Of a DNA stretch of 64,000 bases, positions 61,226-64,000 are shown piece after piece. The stretch comes from CAWHOW01 sp963831005 (GTDB taxonomy: Bacteria > Bacteroidota > Bacteroidia > Bacteroidales > CG2-30-32-10), in NCBI GenBank assembly GCA_963831005.1, contig CAWHOW010000019.1, forward strand, positions 1-64,000, read 5' to 3'. The position numbers and the translations under genes are program-made. The notes beneath the pieces were generated by a model. It made no database searches. It saw nothing but the letters and a program-made list of their open reading frames with translations, and was not told the origin of the DNA. Each line of letters starts with the position of its first letter. Position 1 is the stretch's first letter.

Positions 61226-63357
61226 ATAGCACTATTGCTTGATGCAGTCGCAACAGGATTTGAATTTATAATTACTGAAGTTTGGGCGGTGGCAGAACAA
61301 CCGGTAGTTGAAATTGTTACTGTAACAGTATAGGTCCCAGCATCTGAAGTTGTGGAACTGGTTATTGATGGATATTGGTTCGTACTTGTAAAACTGTTTG
61401 GCCCGCTCCAATTGTAAATGTAGTTTGTTCCACTTCCTGATGACAGATCCAATGTATGCCCTGCACATATTGCACTATTACTTGTTGCTGATGCAACAGG
61501 ATTACTATTAACCGTTACTGTTCTTTTAGTAGTAATTGAACATCCATATTGATTTGTCACCGTAACAGTATAAGTGCCGGATGCAGATACATTCAATATG
61601 GAATCTGTTGAAGAATTAGACCATAAATAAGTACATTGAGGATACCATGCATTAAGAGTTATGCCAGGAGGACAAACTTCTGTATCATTTCCGAGATTAA
61701 CGACAGGCGAATGAACTACAGTTATATTCAAAACAACTGTATCTTTTACCCCCATCGTTGTATCATACGCTATCAATTTGATTGGATGTGTACCATAAGT
61801 GTTGAAATAATGAGTAGCATTGATCGAATCACTTGTTGTTCCATCATCAAAAACCCATTTAAAGGTATCCGCATCTATGCTGCTTCTATTGGTAAAGTTA
61901 ACAAGTCCTGAATCGCATACTATTGTTTGATTTGGAGTAAAAGCAGCAATAATCGTAGGGTACTTATACATTGAATCACTGGTAACACAACTCCATTGTG
62001 TCAATGAATCGAGGAACTGGAAATGAATAATGTGAATCCCTTTATGAATTATCGACAGATTTAGTGGAGAATTTAACAAAAGAATATTTGAATGTAGCGG
62101 AAGTTGTACATTGAACATAACGCTATCAGCTTCATCGAACCAATAACGATATTTTGTTATAACATTAGATACTGAAGAATTAAAAGGAAGTTTCTGTATA
62201 AACTGGCTTAACACCGAACTCCATGAATTATTTGCATCTTTGAAACGTACATGAAAAACATGCAAACCATCATTCAGGGTTTGTGTATGTATTGAATCGA
62301 TAAGCTGTAATTCGCTTTGTGCAGTAACAGTTTGTAGAACTTTTCCTGCATAATTATTATCGAACCAATATTCATATGCATTGATTTTGTTGTTTAAAAC
62401 ATTACTGACCGGAACCTTTTGAATGAACTGGCTTAACACTGAGCTCCATGAATTTTCTTTATCCATGAAGCGTATATGAAATACATGCAAGCCATCATTC
62501 AGGGTTTGTGTATGTATTGAATCGATAAGCTGTAATTCGCTTTGTGCAGTAACAGTTTGTAGAACTTTTCCTGCATAATTATTATCGAACCAATATTCAT
62601 ATGCATTGATTTTGTTATTTAAAACATTATTGACTGGAACCTTTTGAATGAACTGGCTTAACACTGAACTCCATGAATTTTCTTTATCCATGAAGCGTAT
62701 ATGAAATACATGCAAGCCTTCATTCAGGGTTTGTGTATGTATTGAATCGATAAGCTGTAATTCGCTTTGTGCAGTAACAGTTTGTAGAACTTTCCCTGCA
62801 TAATTATTATCAAACCAATATTCATATGCATTGATTTTGTTGTTTAAAACATTACTGACAGAAACCTTTTGAATGAATTGGCTTAACACTGAACTCCATG
62901 AATTTTCTTTATCCATGAAGCGTATATGAAATACATGCAAGCCTTCATTCAGGGTTTGTGTATGTATTGAATCGATGAGCTGCAATTCGCTTTGAGCAGT
63001 AACAGACTGATAAACTTTTCCTGCATAATTATTATCAAACCAATATTCATAAGCAACAACCTGTTTGGTTATTGAAGATGATATTGGAAGTTTTTGGAAG
63101 AACTGGCTAAGCGTGCTTGAATAGCTGCTGTTGGCATCTTTAAACCTTATATGAAATATATGCAAACCATTATTAATGCCGGTAGTTGCAATTGAATCAT
63201 TCAGGCTGAGAGTTGTAACAGGTGTTATGCCGACACTTGTCTTTCCCGCATAATTATTATCGAACCAGTATTCGTAATTTTTTATTTTGTTCTGCCCGAT
63301 ATTATATAAGGGGCAGAATAGAAATAAAAGCAATAAATAAGTTATTCCTTTTCTCAT
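60970..63357 (-). CDS. 5' part of large T9SS protein with six YWFD repeats, frameshifted near its end
   Basis: 795 aa as read, about 940 when joined to 60533-61225. A signal peptide (MRKGITYLLLLFLFCPLYNI) is followed by six repeats of about 76 residues with the pattern YEYWFDNNYAGKV, TAQSELQLIDSIHTQTLNEG and LHVFHIRFMDKENSWSSVLS (about residues 25-475). Repeats 3-5 are nearly identical. A PKD-type domain (FTNRSSIDADTFKWVFDDGT) and SprB-like Ig modules (LNAWYPQCTYLWSNSSTDSI, SSGSGTNYIYNWSGPNSFTS) then lead to the frameshift. It is probably a large surface or gliding-type adhesin. The upstream gene ends 12 nt before its start, so both are on one transcript. Confidence 0.82.
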   Translation of the reverse strand: MRKGITYLLLLFLFCPLYNIGQNKIKNYEYWFDNNYAGKTSVGITPVTTLSLNDSIATTGINNGLHIFHIRFKDANSSYSSTLSQFFQKLPISSSITKQVVAYEYWFDNNYAGKVYQSVTAQSELQLIDSIHTQTLNEGLHVFHIRFMDKENSWSSVLSQFIQKVSVSNVLNNKINAYEYWFDNNYAGKVLQTVTAQSELQLIDSIHTQTLNEGLHVFHIRFMDKENSWSSVLSQFIQKVPVNNVLNNKINAYEYWFDNNYAGKVLQTVTAQSELQLIDSIHTQTLNDGLHVFHIRFMDKENSWSSVLSQFIQKVPVSNVLNNKINAYEYWFDNNYAGKVLQTVTAQSELQLIDSIHTQTLNDGLHVFHVRFKDANNSWSSVLSQFIQKLPFNSSVSNVITKYRYWFDEADSVMFNVQLPLHSNILLLNSPLNLSIIHKGIHIIHFQFLDSLTQWSCVTSDSMYKYPTIIAAFTPNQTIVCDSGLVNFTNRSSIDADTFKWVFDDGTTSDSINATHYFNTYGTHPIKLIAYDTTMGVKDTVVLNITVVHSPVVNLGNDTEVCPPGITLNAWYPQCTYLWSNSSTDSILNVSASGTYTVTVTNQYGCSITTKRTVTVNSNPVASATSNSAICAGHTLDLSSGSGTNYIYNWSGPNSFTSTNQYPSITSSTTSDAGTYTVTVTISTTGCSATAQTSVIINSNPVATASSNSAICAGHTLDLPREEEILITGADQTVLQTRIKTLLSSMLPLLLVVYIQLPLLITQPDVHLQQIPVSLSILYQLLILGMIQLFVLIII
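62230..63090 (-). repeat. Intragenic 228-bp tandem repeats (YWFD domain)
   Basis: The DNA of the middle copies is nearly identical (for example TTTGTTGTTTAAAACATTAC near 62388, 62610 and 62841, with the ATGAATTTTCTTTATCCATG motif after each). This supports recent duplication within the gene, with possible copy-number change. Confidence 0.9.
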
Positions 63358-63369
63358 AAATAATTAATA

Positions 63370-64000
63370 TTAATTATCCTGTGCACCCACTTTAATATTG
63401 ATGTTTAAATGTCCGTTTACATCAGTATTCGGAGCAATTGTTTTGCTGATAATATGCGGGTTAAATGGAACACAACCTTCTTTAAAAGTATAATTAGGAA
63501 GCCCGCCATATATGCCCATGTCCGTTCCGTCAGTAGCTCCATTTTTAGCTGTAGAGGTTGGTCTTAAATGAAAATTTTGAGTATAACTAAATCCGCTGCT
63601 TGCTGGATGATTAATAAATATGGAATCCGAATTTACATTAAGAATGTTATTAATATAATTATTATTCCACCATGAACTACTAGGATCGTTGGCAAATAAG
63701 TTATTTTGGTAAGTATTATTATCTCCGCTTAAAAAGGCGCTATTATACCCCCCCCAGGTAACCTGAAATATATTGTTTGTATATATTACATTACTGCTTA
63801 CAAAAAGGGGGCCTGAATAATTACCCACCCAGATAAAAAAATCATTGTGGTCGAAAAGAATATTATCAGTTGCATTGCGGACATAGCCTAACAAAATATT
63901 ATTTTTAAATATCAGGGCATTAGCATCGTACACGTCAATACTACCTGTAATAGTGTTTTGGTTTATTAATGTACGGTTGTTGCATTTTATTCCACTGCCG
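63370..64000 (-). CDS. Right-handed beta-helix protein, C-terminal part (cut by window end)
   Basis: A reading frame open to the window edge. It begins GSGIKCNNRTLINQNTITGS (about 63995-63937) and continues with short coil repeats (FKNNILLGYV, FDHNDFFIWVGNYSG, YTNNIFQVTW, YQNNLFAND) typical of a pectate-lyase-like beta-helix. It then ends in a beta-rich segment (NYTFKEGCVPFNPHIISKTI, NINIKVGAQDN). The N-terminus and any catalytic site are outside the window. It is the first visible gene of the transcript that includes 60970-63357. It has no T9SS tail. Confidence 0.72.
   Translation of the reverse strand, partial: GSGIKCNNRTLINQNTITGSIDVYDANALIFKNNILLGYVRNATDNILFDHNDFFIWVGNYSGPLFVSSNVIYTNNIFQVTWGGYNSAFLSGDNNTYQNNLFANDPSSSWWNNNYINNILNVNSDSIFINHPASSGFSYTQNFHLRPTSTAKNGATDGTDMGIYGGLPNYTFKEGCVPFNPHIISKTIAPNTDVNGHLNINIKVGAQDN

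Overview
The window reads as a low-GC Bacteroidota (Bacteroidetes) chromosome segment. The grounds are the many type IX secretion system (T9SS) sorting tails (VYPNP start, KGVYF and a basic end), promoters with the TAnnTTTG -7 element, a SusC-class TonB-dependent receptor, a DUF2851 protein, and gyrB, rpmB, rnpB and rocD of Bacteroidota type. No rRNA or tRNA gene was seen.

Layout. 1-1.9 kb: a nearly complete group II intron whose reverse transcriptase has a 1-nt frameshift; the window starts 2 nt before the intron. 2.1-10.6 kb: secreted T9SS cargo genes around a decayed class I lanthipeptide-type locus (S41 peptidase, LanC-like, LanB-like), in which the LanB-like gene is fused in frame to a T9SS tail. 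10.7-16.6 kb: rnpB, a cold-shock gene, and a TPR protein followed by an outer-membrane barrel gene. 16.6-22 kb: a 21-bp tandem array, a frameshifted gene, a seven-repeat zinc-ribbon protein, a methyltransferase scrap and gyrB. 22-36.3 kb: a minus-strand group of large surface proteins (collagen-like GXY repeats, YadA-like head repeats, a glycine-rich domain, SprB-like Ig repeats). 36.3-37.6 kb: a gene-free repeat region. 37.7-43.6 kb: DUF2851, L28, a TonB-dependent receptor split by a frameshift, and superoxide dismutase. 43.6-45.8 kb: repeat-rich DNA and one gene. 45.8-53.9 kb: an array of small, truncated and chimeric secreted proteins and lipoproteins made from shared signal peptides, bodies and tails. 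54-64 kb: rocD, TPR, rlmD, NlpC/P60, aroK and large T9SS proteins, one frameshifted and one cut by the window end.

Three patterns stand out. First, four intergenic arrays have unrelated sequences but the same 21-bp period, mostly with a dyad in each unit; two of them touch genes for proteins of similar design. Second, surface genes appear to be built by recombination: LanB joined to a T9SS tail, mosaic lipoproteins, and barrel and protease chimeras. Third, at least five long reading frames are broken by single-base indels, which are either real decay or consensus errors of a long-read assembly.

Core genes (gyrB, rnpB, rpmB, aroK, rlmD, rocD, sod) look intact. The accessory part is mostly envelope and extracellular: cargo exported by Sec and then T9SS, lipoproteins and outer-membrane barrels. 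All functions are inferred from sequence pattern; no database search was possible.
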